Part shown: piece by piece, positions 17,283 through 26,321 of the stretch | Numbering within the stretch: the stretch's first letter is position 1 | Layout: each line of letters starts with the position of its first letter | NCBI RefSeq assembly: GCF_008973665.1 | Contig: NZ_WACP01000002.1 | Span: 248,001 to 312,000 of the forward strand | Length of the DNA: 64,000 nt | Origin: Paenibacillus tengchongensis | GTDB lineage: Bacteria > Bacillota > Bacilli > Paenibacillales > Paenibacillaceae | Direction: 5' to 3' | Made by a program: the position numbers and the translations under genes | The notes under the pieces: model-generated | The model's input: only the letters and a program-made list of their open reading frames with translations | The model's database searches: none | Told to the model about the DNA's origin: nothing

Positions 17283-18389
17283 TTATTTCTCAACGAAGGG
17301 CTGGATGGTATCCTGACCGGAGCTCTCAGCCGAGTCCTGGGTGAAGTCTGGAATATCGTCCTGCACGGAGGAAACAATGATGGTCTCGGCCCCGCCGATC
17401 GGCGGCAGGCTTCTGGTCATCATCGGGCCGTAGAAGCCTACGACTCTTGCGCCTTGAACCAAGGCCGTGCTGTCCAGGGCTTCCCCCTTATCATTGACGA
17501 TAACGGTGTCTTTATCCACATTCAGGATAATTTCGCTTTGCGACCCGTCGGTAAGCTTGTTGCCCTTAAGGAAGAAGCGCAGGGAGCCGTCTGTGTTCTT
17601 AGTGACTTCCTGGACGGTGCCGTCGGTGCCCAGCATGTCCGCCTGAACCCCGGTATCCTGGACTGTGATCTCATAGGCCGGTGTCTGCGGCGGGAGGCTC
17701 ATTGTCTGGAAGTTGGCATGCTCGACTTCGACCGTCATGCCGATATGAAGGTCCTTAAGGGTGAGCTTGGTGCCGTCTGCCGCCTGGATCACGGTATCTT
17801 CGCCAATGTTCAGTACCGTTCCTATCGTTCCGGCGCCGTTAATCTGAACAGACTGGTAGTCTCCGGTGTTATTGATGACGGTAATAATACCGCTTGAATT
17901 GGCATGGACCGCAGGTGTGGAGATCAGGACCTGATGGCCCTCTACAGACACAGTCTGACGGAGCACTTCACTGATGAAAGACACCGGTACGTACAGCTTG
18001 TTATCTTTGTTCACCGGAGCGGTCCCCAGCGTGGTGTTCATCTTGTTGACAGCATAACGGTCCTCGCCGCTCTTGACGGTGGTGAAAATGTTATCTCTGC
18101 TGACATCGACGGCCTTCGTCGTATTATTCCACTTTAATTCAAAACCGAGGGCCTCGGCCACCGCGCGGAGCGGCAGCAGCGGCTCCTTCACGCCGGAAGG
18201 CTGGTAGCCGGTATCGCCAAGAGCTTCTCCGTTGACAGTGACAGTGTAGGCACCGGCGGCTGTGCTTGAGGTTACCTGCAGATTGTTGCTTATAGTAGTA
18301 ATTTTGGCAGGGGCAGCAATCGCCGCGCCGGCCGTAAGGGCCATCGTAAGAGTGAGGGTAACAGCGCTGGTCTTCAGTAAACGGTTCAT
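17283..18389 (-). CDS. Secreted stalk-domain protein (copper amine oxidase N-terminal-like)
   Basis: 368 residues with a signal peptide (about 1-26, ending AIAAPA). A stalk/CuAO_N1-like domain is at about 45-150: the hallmark VNGEALGD...PLLPLRAVAEALGFELKWNN appears, then LYVPVSFISEVLR. This domain is widespread in secreted Paenibacillus proteins. The remaining 200 residues are beta-rich repeats (GTIGTVLNIGEDTVIQAADGTKLTL; VVGFYGPMMTRSLPP) that I cannot assign further. ATG with AAAGGAG upstream on the minus strand. It is monocistronic, between a shared terminator and a 250-bp divergent intergenic region. Likely envelope-associated; no enzymatic role is evident. Confidence 0.85.
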   Translation of the reverse strand: MNRLLKTSAVTLTLTMALTAGAAIAAPAKITTISNNLQVTSSTAAGAYTVTVNGEALGDTGYQPSGVKEPLLPLRAVAEALGFELKWNNTTKAVDVSRDNIFTTVKSGEDRYAVNKMNTTLGTAPVNKDNKLYVPVSFISEVLRQTVSVEGHQVLISTPAVHANSSGIITVINNTGDYQSVQINGAGTIGTVLNIGEDTVIQAADGTKLTLKDLHIGMTVEVEHANFQTMSLPPQTPAYEITVQDTGVQADMLGTDGTVQEVTKNTDGSLRFFLKGNKLTDGSQSEIILNVDKDTVIVNDKGEALDSTALVQGARVVGFYGPMMTRSLPPIGGAETIIVSSVQDDIPDFTQDSAESSGQDTIQPFVEK

Positions 18390-18640
18390 AGGTGTAAGCT
18401 CCTTTATGTGTGATATTTTTGGTAAGTATAGCTCTCTGACGCAGGGCGCTTCGATTTTGTTGCAGTGATTTTCGTGTCACTTAATGATTTAATGGTCATT
18501 TAGTAGTTTTTCAGTCCGGAGAAACGGACTCATTGCCGGAAATGGCAAAATTCGTTACGATGGACGGGAATCAGAATGCAGAGCGGCTGCTTCATGGCCT
18601 GAAACAGATGTCCCGCCTGTAGAGAAGGAGTGATGATTAT

Positions 18641-19354
18641 ATGTACGAGACTTATATTTTTGATCTTTACGGAACGCTGATTGATATTGAGACGGACGAA
18701 GAACGTCCGGAATTGTGGGAACGGCTGGCGCTGCACTTCGGATATCAGGGCATGCGCACCGGAGCAGCCGAGCTGAAACGCCGGTACCTGGACGAGCGGG
18801 ACCGCCAGCTGGCGGAGGCTGGCCGGAGCTGCGAGCATCCCGATTTTGTAATGGAGGAAGTGTTCCGCGCAGTAGCCGGCCAGCTCGGCGGACAGCCCTC
18901 GGAGGCTTGGCTGCAGGAAACGGTACGCTGGGTACGGACGTTATCAATGAATCATATCTCTCTTTACGACGGCGTGACGGAAATCCTGCAGCGCCTGAGG
19001 GAACGCGGCAAGAAGGTGTTCCTGCTCTCGAATGGACAGAAGACCTTTATCGAAGCCGAACTGACGATGCTGGGCATTATCGGGCTGTTCGACGGCATCG
19101 CCATCTCCTCGGAAGCCGGAGTCAGCAAGCCCGATCCGCTCTTTTTTCGCTATCTGGCGGATACATACGGTGCGGATTTAAGCTCGGCGTTGATGATCGG
19201 CAACGATCCGCGCACCGATATCGCCGGCGCTGCCGCCATGGGCCTGGACTCCTGTTATCTTCAGACCGCTTCCTCCCCGCGGGGGGTTGCCGTTCACAGT
19301 ACGTTTCAGATTCTTGACGGCGATCTCCGCCAAATTCCGGGCTGGAACGGGTAG
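18641..19354 (+). CDS. HAD superfamily hydrolase
   Basis: 237 residues with all HAD motifs: FDLYGTL (motif I, residues 7-13, nucleophile and acid Asp/Tyr replacement DxYxT), LLSNGQ (motif II), the Lys in SKPDPLFF (motif III) and MIGNDPRTDIAGA (motif IV acids). An alpha-helical cap lies between motifs I and II (about 20-95). In motif I the second Asp is replaced by Tyr (DLYGT), a known variant in dehalogenase-like and YjjG-like members. A phosphatase acting on a small phosphorylated metabolite is the likely role; substrate unknown. The start has AGAAGGAG at good spacing. Confidence 0.88.
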   Translation: MYETYIFDLYGTLIDIETDEERPELWERLALHFGYQGMRTGAAELKRRYLDERDRQLAEAGRSCEHPDFVMEEVFRAVAGQLGGQPSEAWLQETVRWVRTLSMNHISLYDGVTEILQRLRERGKKVFLLSNGQKTFIEAELTMLGIIGLFDGIAISSEAGVSKPDPLFFRYLADTYGADLSSALMIGNDPRTDIAGAAAMGLDSCYLQTASSPRGVAVHSTFQILDGDLRQIPGWNG

Positions 19355-19420
19355 CATTGGTGGACCGGTCTTCCCTGTGCTACAATGGCTGTGCATAAAC
19401 GCGGAGGAGTGGAACGACAA

Positions 19421-19699
19421 ATGAGCGAGAAGATCAACGAACAGGAGCTGCTGGCGGTGCTGGCGGCTGAGAGCAAGGCGGACCCGCAGCAGATCAGGCT
19501 GGTGCTGAAGCATGAGCAGGATTTTCTGGCCAGCGCCAAAGCGAACAGTAAAGGCGAAGTCGATATCGACATGGACGATCTGGTCGATTACATTACCGGA
19601 AGACGCGACGTGAAGCTGGATGAGCTGACTGTCGAGACGATCCTGGAGGCGGAAATGGACTATCTGATGGACAAAGGACTGGCCGGGTATATCGACTAG
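19421..19699 (+). CDS. Small acidic helical protein, unknown function
   Basis: 92 residues, no signal peptide or TM. The sequence alternates acidic helices (EQELLAVLAAESKADPQQ; LDELTVETILEAEMDYL) with an internal DIDMDDLVDYITGRRD segment. I do not recognise a family. ATG 19421 follows GGAGGAG and is preferred over an upstream in-frame ATG at 19385 that lacks one. It is immediately downstream of the HAD gene with its own -10-like CTACAATGG, and is closed by a terminator at 19743-19799. Confidence 0.65.
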   Translation: MSEKINEQELLAVLAAESKADPQQIRLVLKHEQDFLASAKANSKGEVDIDMDDLVDYITGRRDVKLDELTVETILEAEMDYLMDKGLAGYID

Positions 19700-19742
19700 C
19701 CGGTCGTCTGGAAGTGCAATAGAACGCCGCCGGCGGATACTG

Positions 19743-19799
19743 GCCCTTGAGCAGTTCCTTTCGCAGGGAAGCTTTTGTTCAAGGGCTTTTGCTTTTTTT
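19743..19799 (+). terminator. Terminator after the small acidic protein
   Basis: Outer stem GCCCTTGA/TCAAGGGC (19743-19750 with 19779-19786), inner TTCC/GGGAA hairpin, then a T-rich tract to 19799. Confidence 0.82.
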
Positions 19800-19801
19800 G
19801 C

Positions 19802-19830
19802 TTGACAATCCCGGATGCTTTTGGAGAATA
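19802..19830 (+). promoter_or_regulatory. Possible promoter of the first YesM-type kinase
   Basis: A consensus -35 box TTGACA (19802-19807) is followed after 17 bp by AGAATA (or after 16 bp by GAGAAT), a weak -10. It lies directly behind the upstream terminator. Confidence 0.45.
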
Positions 19831-19878
19831 AGAGTGAAATCATTGTCAGCGATTTGTCAGGGAGGAAGGAATGCCAGG

Positions 19879-21657
19879 GTGTATGAAAGATTCAAGGAAC
19901 TGAATACGCTGCGCAATCAGATATTCGTCGGCTTTCTGCTGGTCATGCTGATGATCTTAGTGGTATCGGGGGTCTTTGTGTACGAAAGAGTATCATCCCT
20001 GCTCAAAAATAACGCCGAGCGCCACATCCAGCAGACTGCGGTTCAGGCCAGCGGCAGGCTGGACGCGCTGATCGGCCAGATTGACAGCCTGATGGAGCAG
20101 GTTGCCAACCATCCGACGGTGCAGCAGCTGCTGCTTGAAGAGCTTAACGGCCAGAAGGTCTCCTTCAATCAACGGCAATCGCTGCTGCAGATTATCTCCA
20201 GCTACCAGACTTATATGCCGAGCGTTGGTTCACTGGAGCTGTATACGGCCAATTATGAGCTGCTGTTTCCCATCAAGGAAGGCACGCTGAGCACACGGAT
20301 TTCCAGCCGGCATATCAGCGAAGCCAATCTGCAAAAAGGCCGCCTGATCTGGATCGGCATTGATCCAAGCGATGACGAGAGTCTGCTGGCGATCCGCCAG
20401 GTCAGCCTGATGGACCGCTGGTTCTCCCGGGGCGGCTATCTGATGGCCCGGATTCAGCGCAGCTACTTCCAGCTGAACGACCCGCTGAGCGGAGGGGACA
20501 GCGGCGAATCGATCCTGCTGGCCGATGATGAAGGCCGGCTGCTGGGAAGCGGCGGCGATCCCGGCGTTAACCTGCTGCCGTTGCTCCAGAGTACACAGCA
20601 GACTGTGGAATTCCACGGCAAGGAGTATGTGCAGGTCAAGCAGAGGTCGGAGAAGACGAACTGGACGCTGCTCGTGCTGACGCCGGTCAGCTATGTTACC
20701 GAGGGGATATCTGTGCTGCAGACGGTGCTGCTGCTCTCGGGCGGCATCGGCGCTGTATTGTTTCTGGTGATGTCTTTCCTGCTTTCCACTATGATCACCC
20801 GGCCGATCATGCATCTGATCCGGGCGATGCGCAAATCGCGGCTGGGTGTACTGACCCCGAGCCCCCACCCCCAGGCCGTATCCACCATGGAGCTGCGGGA
20901 GCTGAATCATACGTATAACGGGATGATCTCCAATATGAACGAGTTGATCCGCGTTGTTTATGAGAAGGAAGTGCTGCAGAGCCGCACGGAGCTTAAAGCG
21001 CTTCAAGCCCAGATCAACCCGCATTTTCTGTTCAATACGCTGGAAGCGTTTAACTGGTCGCTGGAGGAGAAGGGCGAGGAGGAGCTGGCCGGTCTGGTCG
21101 TGGTGATGTCCCGCCTATTCCGTTATATAATCGGACATTCTGACAAGGATGAGTGGGTCACACTGAAGGAAGAGATGGAGCAGGTGCGGCGGTACCTGCA
21201 GATTATGGAGATGCGGCTCGGCGAACGGCTAAGCTGGAGCATTGAGCTTGCGCCGCCGGAGGAGGCCGTGCCGGTGCCCAAGCTCCTGGTGCAGCCGATT
21301 GTGGAGAATGCCATTCTGCACGGCGTGGAGAGCCGGATCGGCAGCGGCAGTGTCCATGTCTCGGCTGCGCCTTCCGAACGGGCGGGATGGACACGGATTA
21401 TCGTCAGCGACAATGGGCCGGGCATGGACGAGGCCACCCTGAGCGCCTTGTACCGCACGCTGGACGGCGGCCCCTCCATTTCGGTGAAGGGAACGGGCGT
21501 CGGCCTCTTCAATGTCCAGCGCCGTCTGAAGCTATACTACAGCGGAGGAAACGGCGAGATAGAGGGACTTGATATTGCAAGCAAGCCGGGAGAGGGCACC
21601 GTTATTGCCTTTGAAATTCCGAATCACGGAGGGAATAGGGATGAGTATGGTCAATAA
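19879..21657 (+). CDS. YesM-family sensor histidine kinase (cache-HAMP-His_kinase)
   Basis: 592 residues from GTG 19879, chosen because GGGAGGAAGGA precedes it at normal spacing; earlier in-frame TTG/GTG codons lack this. TM1 at about 15-37, an extracytoplasmic sensor (about 38-280), TM2 at about 290-312, a HAMP linker, then the His_kinase domain with LKALQAQINPHFLFNTLEA (His382) and an HATPase with IVSDNGPGMDE and KGTGVGLFN. This is the LytS/YesM class that controls carbohydrate uptake genes. It overlaps its response regulator by 17 bp. The ligand is probably an oligosaccharide delivered or sensed with the downstream binding lipoprotein. Confidence 0.93.
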   Translation: MYERFKELNTLRNQIFVGFLLVMLMILVVSGVFVYERVSSLLKNNAERHIQQTAVQASGRLDALIGQIDSLMEQVANHPTVQQLLLEELNGQKVSFNQRQSLLQIISSYQTYMPSVGSLELYTANYELLFPIKEGTLSTRISSRHISEANLQKGRLIWIGIDPSDDESLLAIRQVSLMDRWFSRGGYLMARIQRSYFQLNDPLSGGDSGESILLADDEGRLLGSGGDPGVNLLPLLQSTQQTVEFHGKEYVQVKQRSEKTNWTLLVLTPVSYVTEGISVLQTVLLLSGGIGAVLFLVMSFLLSTMITRPIMHLIRAMRKSRLGVLTPSPHPQAVSTMELRELNHTYNGMISNMNELIRVVYEKEVLQSRTELKALQAQINPHFLFNTLEAFNWSLEEKGEEELAGLVVVMSRLFRYIIGHSDKDEWVTLKEEMEQVRRYLQIMEMRLGERLSWSIELAPPEEAVPVPKLLVQPIVENAILHGVESRIGSGSVHVSAAPSERAGWTRIIVSDNGPGMDEATLSALYRTLDGGPSISVKGTGVGLFNVQRRLKLYYSGGNGEIEGLDIASKPGEGTVIAFEIPNHGGNRDEYGQ

Positions 21658-22441
21658 GACGATCCTGGTTGTCGACGATGAGCCGCGGACCCGTCAGGGG
21701 ATCAAACAGACGCTGGAGCAGTGGGCGGCCGGACGTTATACGGTAGAGACAGCCGAGAACGGCGTTGAGGCCCGGGAACGTCTGCTCAAGGAGCGGTTCC
21801 ACCTGCTCATTACCGATGTGCGGATGCCGCAGGTCAGCGGACTGGAGCTGATCCGTTCCTTGTCGGCAGTCCACCGCAAGCCGGCGGTTATCGTGATTTC
21901 CGGCTATGCTGAGTTCACTTACGTCCAGCAGGCGCTGCAGCTCGGCGCGTTCAATTATTTGCTGAAGCCGCTCGACAAAGCGGAGCTGCTGCGGGTAGCG
22001 GAGGAAGCGCTGAAGCACGAGGAAGAGGGGCAACGGCGCGAGAAGCTGGAGAAGCTGGTGGATCACAGGCTGCTGGAGATCGACCCGGATCAGCCCGTGA
22101 TGGGCGAAGCGGTCAGGGAAGCGCTGGCTTATGTGGAGGGGCATCTGGGTGACCAGCTGACCATGGCTGAGGTGGCGGGCCGCCTGCATCTGAATGCGAG
22201 CTATTTCAGCGTATTGTTCAAGGAACAGACGGGCCTGCCGTTCAGCGAGTATCTGACGCGTCTGCGCCTGCAGCGGGCCAAGGAGCTGCTGCTGAACTCC
22301 AGACTTTCCGTCGCCGAGATCGGCGAGAGCGTTGGTTACCGTACGGATAAATATTTTATTAAAGTGTTCAAGGAGCACGAAGGAGTCAGCCCCAGCCGCT
22401 ACCGTCAGCGGATCAGCGATCAGGCGGACAATATCCAATAA
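21641..22441 (+). CDS. YesN-family response regulator, receiver + AraC HTH
   Basis: 266 residues, short for the family because the usual long linker is missing. The receiver (about 5-125) has DDEPRTR and phospho-acceptor Asp59 in TDVRMPQVSG, plus Lys in LLKPLDKAE. The AraC-type double HTH (about 165-262) has the conserved SYFSVLFKEQTGLPFSEYLTRLRLQRAKELL and IGESVGYRTDKYFIKVFKEHEGVSPSRYR segments. ATG 21641 lies inside the kinase gene behind GGAGGG. It probably activates the binding-protein gene immediately downstream, from its own promoter. Confidence 0.93.
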   Translation: MSMVNKTILVVDDEPRTRQGIKQTLEQWAAGRYTVETAENGVEARERLLKERFHLLITDVRMPQVSGLELIRSLSAVHRKPAVIVISGYAEFTYVQQALQLGAFNYLLKPLDKAELLRVAEEALKHEEEGQRREKLEKLVDHRLLEIDPDQPVMGEAVREALAYVEGHLGDQLTMAEVAGRLHLNASYFSVLFKEQTGLPFSEYLTRLRLQRAKELLLNSRLSVAEIGESVGYRTDKYFIKVFKEHEGVSPSRYRQRISDQADNIQ

Positions 22442-22493
22442 AAGTGGAGTTATTTCCAATCATTGTGCTCTTATAAACCTCCAAAGGCAGTGC

Positions 22494-22518
22494 TAGAATT
22501 TGAATGATAGCGGTTACA
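22494..22518 (+). promoter_or_regulatory. Promoter -10 and perfect cre site upstream of the solute-binding lipoprotein
   Basis: TAGAAT (22494-22499) is a plausible -10, with a weak TTATAA at 17 bp (22471-22476). Immediately downstream, TGATAGCGGTTACA (22505-22518) matches the CcpA consensus TGWNANCGNTNWCA at every defined position. A cre at about +1 to +14 blocks initiation, so glucose repression is predicted. Confidence 0.75.
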
Positions 22519-22555
22519 ATTTACCGCGCAACCGAGATTAGTGGAGGTAATGGCA

Positions 22556-23902
22556 ATGCTTAGGAACATATGGACCCATGGTCTGGTGCTGACCGCTGTG
22601 TTGATGCTCCTCCTTGCCGGGTGCGACGAGAACGATAGCAGCAATACGGCCGCCGGAGGCAGGGGTCCAGCCGCTCAAGGGAACAGTGCCTCCGCTGAGC
22701 AGGTCACGATCCATATGATGCATTCATGGCCGGCAGACAGCTCCCCACAGCAGTACAGGCTGGTGACGCAGATTGTCGAAGCGTACGAGCAGGAACATCC
22801 GAATGTGAACATTAAGCAGGAAGTGCTGGAGAACGAGCAATATAAGAACAAGCTGAAGGTGCTGTCCGCCTCCAATGAACTCCCCGATGTCGGGATTACC
22901 TGGGCGGCCGGATTTATCGAGCCGTACGTGAAAGGCGACCTGTTCGCACCTCTGGACGATATTCTCGGCGGTGAGCAGCTGAAGGATAAATTTGTCGCCG
23001 GCACGACCGAGGCCTACAAGGTAGACGGCATTACCTACGCCCTGCCGATTGAGCTGAATATATGTCCGGTGTATTACAACAAAGATATATTTGAACGATA
23101 TGATCTTCAGGTGCCGTCCACCTACGAGGAATTCAAGGAGGTCGTCAAGACGCTGGCCGATGCCGGGGTAGCGCCGATTGCCCTGGGCAACAAGGACCGT
23201 TGGACGGGCTCTATCTGGTATATGTATCTGGCCGATCGGCTCGCCGGCAGCGAGACGCTGAGCAAGGCTACGAGCGCCGCAGTTTCCTTTGATGATCCCG
23301 GTCTGATCCGTGCGGCGGCCGAGGTGCAGAATCTGGTGAATATGAAAGCATTCAATCCGGGATACAACGGGCTATCCAACGAGGAAGGCAAGCTGGAGTT
23401 TACCGATGAAAAGGCGGCTATGTATCTGACCGGCACGTGGGAGCTGCCGAACTTTACGGCCAATCCGGACATTCCGCAGGAATTCAAGGACAAGGTCGGC
23501 TTCTTCAAATTCCCGACAGTAGACGGAGGGAAGGGCGATATCAACAGCTGGGTGGGCGGTCCCGGCGTCGGATTATTTGTAGCCGAGGCTTCGCGGGTGG
23601 AGGAAGAGGCCAAAGCGTTCGTGGAGTATTTCGTGAGCCATTGGGGCGAGGCCTCCGTAACAACGGCCGGCGTCATTCCGGCCACCAAGGTGGATACCTC
23701 GGACAGCCGGCTGCCGCAATTGTACGTTCAGCTGCTGGACGAGCTGAACAATGCCAGCAGTATCACGCTGTACGCCGATGTGCAGATGAAGCCTACAGCC
23801 GCCCAGGTCCATCTCGATATGATCCAGGCGCTGTTCGGCGAAGCCGTGACGCCGGAGCAATTCGCCGTCAAGAACAAAGAGGCGGTAGAGAAGAGCAACT
23901 GA
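22556..23902 (+). CDS. Carbohydrate ABC transporter substrate-binding lipoprotein (orphan)
   Basis: 448 residues from ATG 22556 (GGAGG at 8-nt spacing). Lipobox LLLAGC (Cys23), then a typical extracellular solute-binding family 1 fold: IHMMHSWPADSSPQQYRLV, EQEHPNVNIKQEV, the ELPDVGITWAAGF hinge segment, and PIELNICPVYYNKDIFERY. No permease genes follow: the next gene is on the other strand. It must therefore share permeases and an ATPase (MsmX/UgpC type) encoded elsewhere, or serve as an input protein for the preceding YesM/YesN pair. The perfect cre at its promoter supports a sugar-uptake role. Confidence 0.92.
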   Translation: MLRNIWTHGLVLTAVLMLLLAGCDENDSSNTAAGGRGPAAQGNSASAEQVTIHMMHSWPADSSPQQYRLVTQIVEAYEQEHPNVNIKQEVLENEQYKNKLKVLSASNELPDVGITWAAGFIEPYVKGDLFAPLDDILGGEQLKDKFVAGTTEAYKVDGITYALPIELNICPVYYNKDIFERYDLQVPSTYEEFKEVVKTLADAGVAPIALGNKDRWTGSIWYMYLADRLAGSETLSKATSAAVSFDDPGLIRAAAEVQNLVNMKAFNPGYNGLSNEEGKLEFTDEKAAMYLTGTWELPNFTANPDIPQEFKDKVGFFKFPTVDGGKGDINSWVGGPGVGLFVAEASRVEEEAKAFVEYFVSHWGEASVTTAGVIPATKVDTSDSRLPQLYVQLLDELNNASSITLYADVQMKPTAAQVHLDMIQALFGEAVTPEQFAVKNKEAVEKSN

Positions 23903-23990
23903 CGGCAAGAGCTGCCGTTGCAGAATGCGGATGGGCGGGACACCGCTGCAAGAAGTCTGCCCGAAGATGGAGCCCGCCCGTGCTGCCGGA

Positions 23991-24593
23991 TTACAGGCGG
24001 ATGCAGGCGAAGCGGAAGAAGCCTTCGTCTGCGGATATGGCAGCCGTGAAGCCGTGTTCCGCTGCCAGCCGGGCCAGCTCCGCGTCCGGCGGAATCGGCT
24101 CGCGCTGCGGGTTGTGGCCGATGCGCCGGTGATGCTCGCGCAGTCCTTCGCGCGTGCGGGAGTGGGCGATCATGAAGGAGCCGCCCGGCAGCAGATTGCG
24201 CTGCGCATTGGCGAATACCGCCGCAAGGTCAGAGAAATGCGGGATGCTGTTATACAGCAGCACGTGGTCAAAGGCGGCCGGCGTCTGAAACGGCTGCTCG
24301 AAGTCGGCGCACTGACTCTCCGCTTCCGGGAAGCTTCGCAGAAGCGCCTCCAGCATCGGCGCGGAGATATCGACGGCCAGATAGCGGCCCGGGGCCAATC
24401 CGAGGCTGTGCAGTGCAGCGAGGATAACGCCGCTCCCGGCGGCGACGTCAAGCAGCGACTGGCCGTCCCGGAAGCCGAGGAACGAAAGGGTGCGCTGCGC
24501 TTGCGCCAAGGCTTCGCCGCCGTTGTCCCACACCGGGGCCAGTGCGTTGAAGCGGGCGAGGTCGGCTTGTTTGGAGGGTTGATGCTCGGACAT
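23991..24593 (-). CDS. Class I SAM-dependent methyltransferase
   Basis: 200 residues. Motif I is LLDVAAGSGVI (about residue 46-56), motif II contains YLAVDISAPMLEALL, and motif post-I/IV is AFDHVLLYNSIPHFSD, followed by LLPGGSFMIAHSRTRE. These are the marks of the UbiE/Methyltransf_11 fold. Start ATG at 24593 is preferred because AAAGGA lies 8 nt upstream; an ATG three codons earlier overlaps that site. Substrate unknown. It is the last gene before the orphan binding-protein gene, with which it converges. Confidence 0.87.
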   Translation of the reverse strand: MSEHQPSKQADLARFNALAPVWDNGGEALAQAQRTLSFLGFRDGQSLLDVAAGSGVILAALHSLGLAPGRYLAVDISAPMLEALLRSFPEAESQCADFEQPFQTPAAFDHVLLYNSIPHFSDLAAVFANAQRNLLPGGSFMIAHSRTREGLREHHRRIGHNPQREPIPPDAELARLAAEHGFTAAISADEGFFRFACIRL

Positions 24594-24645
24594 AGGTTTC
24601 ATCCTTTACAGGTGGCTGGATTTGGAATCCATTATAAACGCACAG

Positions 24646-24687
24646 CAGGCGTCCCGTCAGGTCGAAATGACCTTGACGGGACGCCTG
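24646..24687. terminator. Strong hairpin between MATE and methyltransferase genes
   Basis: A perfect 14-bp stem (24646-24659 with 24674-24687) encloses a GGTC/GACC inner stem. No clear T run follows on either strand, so it may be a partial terminator or an mRNA end stabiliser for the MATE gene on the minus strand. Confidence 0.6.
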
Positions 24688-24699
24688 CCCTGTTCTTTA

Positions 24700-26079
24700 T
24701 CAATGCGCAGCTGCGGCAGCCGGCGCCGGCTGCACGGTGTCGTGCTGGATCAGGCCGTGCTTCTCCCAGGCTCTGCTCTTCCAGCGGAAGTACATAATGA
24801 TCGCCCGGACCCATTCGTCCGCTGCGGTGGCCAGCCATACCCCGGCCAGGCCGAGATCCAGCTTGAACACCAGCAGATAGCCCAGCGGCAGGCTCATGCA
24901 CACCATGGAGATAAGGCCCATGTAGACCGGGAACTTTGCATCGCCCGATGCGCGGAGCGAGTTGATGATGACCAGATTGCAGGTGCGCCCGGTCTCCAGA
25001 AAGAAGCTAAGCAGCAGAACCGACGCCCCCATGGCGATGATCTGCTTGTTGTCCGTGAAGAGACCGAAGAGGGGCTCGCGGACGAGAATAATCAGGATAT
25101 CGATGACGACCGTGACCAGCAGCGCCCATTTGGCGCTGGCGAATACACGGGAGTAGGCTTCTTCCGTCCGGCGCGCCCCGACCAGATGGCCGACGATGAT
25201 CGAAGTGCCCATGGATACCGCCACGCTGAACAGGTAGATGTAGTTGGAGATATTCACGGCATACTGGCGTGTGGCCATAGCCTCGGCGCCCAGATAGGTG
25301 ATATACATGGTAAAGACGAGCTGGCAGGATTGATACGTGATCGATTCAAAGGCCGACGGGATGCCAATCTTGAAAATTTGCTGCACATACTTGCGGGACA
25401 GATGGATGTAATAGCTCCATTTGACCTTGATCTCCATAATGCGGTACAGCAGCAGGAAGAACAGAATCAGGCAGATGAACCGGCTGGCGACGGTGGAAAT
25501 GGCTGCACCCTCTACGCCCAGCGCCGGAAGTCCGAAATGTCCGTAAATAAGCAGATAATTGCCGGCCACATGGATGATATTCATCAGCAGGGAGACCAGC
25601 ATCGTCTGCTTGGTGAAGCCGTACGTGCGGATGGTCGTCGCCAGCGCATTCAGCAGCGCCTGCAGAAAAATTCCGCCGCCGACAATGTGAATATATGCCT
25701 TGGCATGTTCAAGGATGTCGCCCTTCACGTTTAGCGCATTCAGCAGCTGGCCGCCGAACAGCAGCAGCACGGCGCTGAGCACGACACCTACCGCGAGGTT
25801 CAGCGTGATGGCATTGCCGGTGACTTGGGCGGCTTCCTGCGGCTTCTTGGAGCCCAGGTATTGCGAGACGACGATGGCGGCGCCGTTGCCGATGACACTG
25901 AGCACCAGGATCGCCATGGCAATAATCTGGTTCGCCGCCCCGACCCCGGACACGGCATCATCCGATACCGAGCTGATCATGAATGTATCGACACTGCCCA
26001 TCAGCATAAATAGAAACAGCTCGAGAAAGATTGGCCAGGTCAGCTTAAACAGGCTGAATTGTTGCTTCGTTTGTTCCAT
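24700..26079 (-). CDS. MATE family efflux transporter
   Basis: 459 residues with twelve hydrophobic segments in two six-helix halves, the MATE topology. Family features include the N-terminal WPIFLELFLFMLMGSVDTFMISSVSDDAVSGVGAANQI segment (TM1 with the conserved D-x-hydrophobic run) and the second-half SMGTSIIVGHLVGARR loop. It would export cationic drugs or metabolites using a Na+ or H+ gradient. The ATG has AGAGGAG upstream on the minus strand. It lies just downstream of a 240-bp gap that includes a 20-bp palindrome. Confidence 0.93.
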   Translation of the reverse strand: MEQTKQQFSLFKLTWPIFLELFLFMLMGSVDTFMISSVSDDAVSGVGAANQIIAMAILVLSVIGNGAAIVVSQYLGSKKPQEAAQVTGNAITLNLAVGVVLSAVLLLFGGQLLNALNVKGDILEHAKAYIHIVGGGIFLQALLNALATTIRTYGFTKQTMLVSLLMNIIHVAGNYLLIYGHFGLPALGVEGAAISTVASRFICLILFFLLLYRIMEIKVKWSYYIHLSRKYVQQIFKIGIPSAFESITYQSCQLVFTMYITYLGAEAMATRQYAVNISNYIYLFSVAVSMGTSIIVGHLVGARRTEEAYSRVFASAKWALLVTVVIDILIILVREPLFGLFTDNKQIIAMGASVLLLSFFLETGRTCNLVIINSLRASGDAKFPVYMGLISMVCMSLPLGYLLVFKLDLGLAGVWLATAADEWVRAIIMYFRWKSRAWEKHGLIQHDTVQPAPAAAAAH

Positions 26080-26221
26080 CTTGTACTCCTCTTATTGTGA
26101 TCGCTACAGAAGCGTTAATGTCAGACCAAGAGTATGGTAGCACAGCTTTCATGAAAATGCAGTATTTTCATTAATAATTCTGCAAATACCACCAGTATTT
26201 TCGCATATTTACGCAAAACGC

Positions 26222-26280
26222 CGCCGTCCCGGAATGAGGGGCGGCGACGTTATATGTTCAGAGGCAGCTGCAGCTGCCTC
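26222..26280 (-). terminator. Terminator region of the heparinase-cupin operon with 20-bp palindrome
   Basis: A CGCCGCC/GGCGGCG hairpin (26218-26246 area) and, just upstream on the minus strand, a perfect 20-bp palindrome GAGGCAGCTG/CAGCTGCCTC (26261-26280) lie between cupin and MATE genes. Together they could stop transcription of the cupin gene. The remaining bases to 26079 hold the MATE promoter region, with no other gene. Confidence 0.55.
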
Positions 26281-26321
26281 TTTGCCTGAAATGTTCTGCC
26301 CTTGAACGGGCGCAGCAGGGT

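Noticed and set aside
18542..18622. 26-codon frame just upstream of the HAD gene
   Set aside because: No ribosome site and too short to judge; it could be a leader but nothing supports it.
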